A model generated the notes under the pieces. The model had not been told where the DNA came from. It saw nothing but the letters and a program-made list of their open reading frames with translations, and did not search any database. A stretch of DNA of 64,000 bases from Lentilactobacillus raoultii. GTDB taxonomy: Bacteria > Bacillota > Bacilli > Lactobacillales > Lactobacillaceae. Position 1 is the stretch's first letter. Every line of letters begins with the position of its first letter. Both the position numbers and the translations under genes were made by a program. This document shows, piece by piece, positions 62,321 to 64,000 of this stretch. The stretch lies in contig NZ_LS422985.1 of NCBI RefSeq assembly GCF_900411375.1, forward strand, positions 23,950 to 87,949, written 5' to 3'.

Positions 62321-63570
62321 TCAAGCTTTCTGTTTGAGTCGCCGTTGCAGTTGCCGATCGTAATTTCTGACAACTGGAATTAGTAGACTGGCTAAGCCGG
62401 CCGCAATTGCGCTGACCCCTGCGATAATAAGGAGAAGTTCGACACCAAGAGAGTCTGCCAGGGGACCGGCAATTACTAATCCCATCGGACCGGTTAGGTT
62501 AAGTAATGAATTTAAAACGCCAAGGACCCTGCCGAGTTGCTCCGGGGAAAAGCTTTGCTGAATCATCGCCATTAACAACGTATTGAAATATGGGTTGGCC
62601 AGACCCGCTGGAATGTTTAGAAGAATAAACCAGTAAAAGCCCTGTTGATTGCCTGGTAGAAAGCCACTAATTGCAGTCGTGATGCCAACAATGAAAAAGG
62701 CAGTGATTACCAGGGGCATCCGATTTTTCCATTTGCCAAACAAACCGATAATAGTGCCACCGATTAACATCCCGGCTGAATAAACAACTTCGATTAGTCC
62801 AGCCTGACCAACGCTGCCATGAAAATAAGCCATGGTCATCAACGGATACATCCCAACGCAGGGCATATAGAGCAATGTGAAAACAGCCCCAATGATCGTC
62901 ATGTATCTGAGTCCTTTAATTACCATTAGCTGATGGAAGCCTAGTATTGTGTTGTGAAGAACTTGAAGTTGGGTTTCTTGCTTCTGGTTGGCCGGAATCT
63001 GGCCAAACATCAAAATACCAATTCCCAGAACGACTCCCAAAACATCCAGCAAAATCAATAGGTTAATTGGGATGATTGAAAACAGCATTGCACCAAGGGC
63101 TGGCGCAATTAATAGATTGGCAGATTGGACCATCCCTAATTGGCCGTTAACCCGGGTGACCTCTTGAGTGGGAACAATTGTCGGTAGGATTGCTTGGATC
63201 GTCGGCATCTGAAAGGTTTGCGCAATCGATCTCATCAGTAGCGAGACAAAGATTAGCCAAAGGGGAAGCGTTTGAAAAAGTGTTCCGGAAATCGATAGAA
63301 TCACAGCAAAAAAAGCCGCAACGATATCGGGGACAATTAATAGGCCTTTTTGTTTAAGCGGTCAACTAAAGGGCCGACAAATGGGCTTAACAGGGCCATC
63401 GGTAGCATGCCCAAAATAGTCGCAAAACTTAAAATGGTTGCGGAACCGGTTTGCTTGGTTAAGTACCAAATAATTGCATATTGAACAATCATGCTGGTGA
63501 TCCCGGTTAAAAGTTGACTGGTTAAAAACAAATAGCTGTTTTGACGCCAGTTGTTAATAGACAAATCCAT
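62321..63570 (-). pseudogene. MFS efflux transporter, one-base frameshift
   Basis: A 12-helix major facilitator protein broken near residue 75. The first 77 residues (63570-63337) end '...GPLVDRLNKKAY' at a TAA. The other frame continues without a gap as 'GLLIVPDIVAAFFAVILSISG' into the remaining ~330 residues (to 62321). Adding one A to the run AAAAA near 63350 (minus strand AACAAAAAGGCC) restores one frame and reads 'NKKGLLIVP'. It resembles the macrolide-efflux type (MFS_3), drug specificity unknown. The lesion is in a homopolymer, so it may be a sequencing error. The ATG follows AGGAG. Confidence 0.82.
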
Positions 63571-63767
63571 AATGGTCTCCTACTTTGAATGAGTGAAAGT
63601 GATGTCTATAGTTTACCTTATTTTGGTTGGCATTTTTGAATAAGACGCATCCTTAAGGCTGACATTCACTAAAGAGTGTGATACGCTCTTTGAAGTAGTT
63701 AAAAGACGATGGACTAAGGAGCGTGAAAACTACTAATTAAAATATATATTAATATGTATCAATGTGG

Positions 63768-63773
63768 TATAAT
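63768..63773 (+). promoter_or_regulatory. -10 element upstream of the IS607-type resolvase gene
   Basis: A perfect TATAAT 20 bases before the ATG, in a very AT-rich stretch; no clear -35. Confidence 0.5.
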
Positions 63774-63792
63774 GTATATGAGGTGAATATAC

Positions 63793-64000
63793 ATGAAACC
63801 CAAAGAAATGGCTGAACGGTTAGGCGTCTCGGTTAAAACCCTTCAAAAATGGGATCGCCAAGGCAAATTACCTGCCAAAAGAACGGTGACGAACCGGCGT
63901 TATTACACTGAGGCTGATTATTTAAAAGCCATTGGTCAGCCCAAAGCTAATCGGAAAAATGTTATTTATGCCCGAGTATCAACCGCAGCGCAGAAAGATG
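63793..64000 (+). CDS. tnpA: IS607-family serine resolvase TnpA (partial, cut by window end)
   Basis: The first 69 codons are present. The N-terminus is a MerR-like HTH ('KEMAERLGVSVKTLQKWDRQGKL'-type, with 'RRYYTEADYL'), and the serine recombinase domain begins at 'NVIYARVSTAAQKD', where the Ser of RVS is the catalytic nucleophile. This architecture is specific to IS607 transposases, which insert without terminal inverted repeats. The ATG follows GAGGTGAATATAC. The element continues past the window; a TnpB-like gene is expected downstream but cannot be seen. Confidence 0.85.
   Translation, partial: MKPKEMAERLGVSVKTLQKWDRQGKLPAKRTVTNRRYYTEADYLKAIGQPKANRKNVIYARVSTAAQKD

Larger units (their letters stand above)
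63590..64000 (+). mobile_element. Left part of an IS607-type insertion sequence
   Basis: Contains the resolvase gene start and AT-rich DNA upstream. IS607 elements have no terminal inverted repeats, so the left boundary cannot be placed exactly. AAAGAG...CTCTTT near 63673-63693 is a small hairpin that may belong to the end. The right end is outside the window. Confidence 0.45.

Overview
The window is chromosomal DNA of a low-to-medium GC Gram-positive lactic acid bacterium of the family Lactobacillaceae. I infer this from the gene set (a four-copy oppA locus with oppBCDF, OpuC, PepN, HelD, and surface proteins with KxYKxGKxW signals and DUF5776-type tails), strong GGAGG ribosome binding sites, frequent TTG starts and sigma-A promoters. 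The species cannot be named from this sequence alone. No rRNA, tRNA or CRISPR array was seen.

Layout. 1-3.3 kb: an AraC-type regulator divergent from a beta-glucuronidase gene (uidA), with a consensus cre site and an AraC-style direct repeat between them. 3.4-8.4 kb: cold-shock gene, a CPA2 antiporter/Nudix/guanylate-kinase-like operon, zur, and a coupled pair of unknown envelope genes. 8.4-8.6 kb: a repeat and hairpin element. 8.9-11.8 kb: polar amino acid ABC transporter. 11.9-17.6 kb (minus strand): MgtC/SapB protein, a Cna-type adhesin with an odd His/Trp tail, an APC permease and HflX. 17.9-29.8 kb: four oppA paralogues, each with its own promoter and terminator, followed by one oppBCDF set. 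A 254-bp MITE-like element with an 8-bp target duplication sits at the stop codon of the third oppA. 30.2-33.7 kb: OpuC-type osmoprotectant transporter. 33.8-41.9 kb: a phosphatase and a 2298-residue surface protein. 41.9-47 kb: helD (frameshifted), coaA, guaA. 47.2-53 kb: DUF389 protein, a secreted nuclease lipoprotein and an LRR/MucBP surface protein. 53-60 kb: pepN, a SufT-like protein, ilvD, a small membrane protein, and a cvpA/matrixin protease pair. 60-64 kb: MATE transporter, a TIM-barrel protein, a frameshifted MFS transporter and the start of an IS607-family resolvase gene at the right edge.

How it works together. The genes describe a cell that lives on imported peptides, amino acids and osmoprotectants (Opp, Gln-type ABC, APC, OpuC, PepN) and builds a large adhesive surface. 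Two of the three large surface proteins share a DUF5776-type C-terminal repeat and none ends in an LPXTG signal. A glucuronide-utilisation gene with a perfect cre box suggests contact with plant or animal glycosides.

Most unusual signals: the MITE with its clean target duplication; the duplicated TTTTAAT motif between -35 and -10 of three oppA promoters; the repeat/hairpin element at 8.43-8.61 kb; the 12-bp dyad around the opu promoter; the His/Trp tail of the Cna-type adhesin; an unassigned domain in the giant surface protein; and two genes (helD and an MFS transporter) each broken by a one-base indel.
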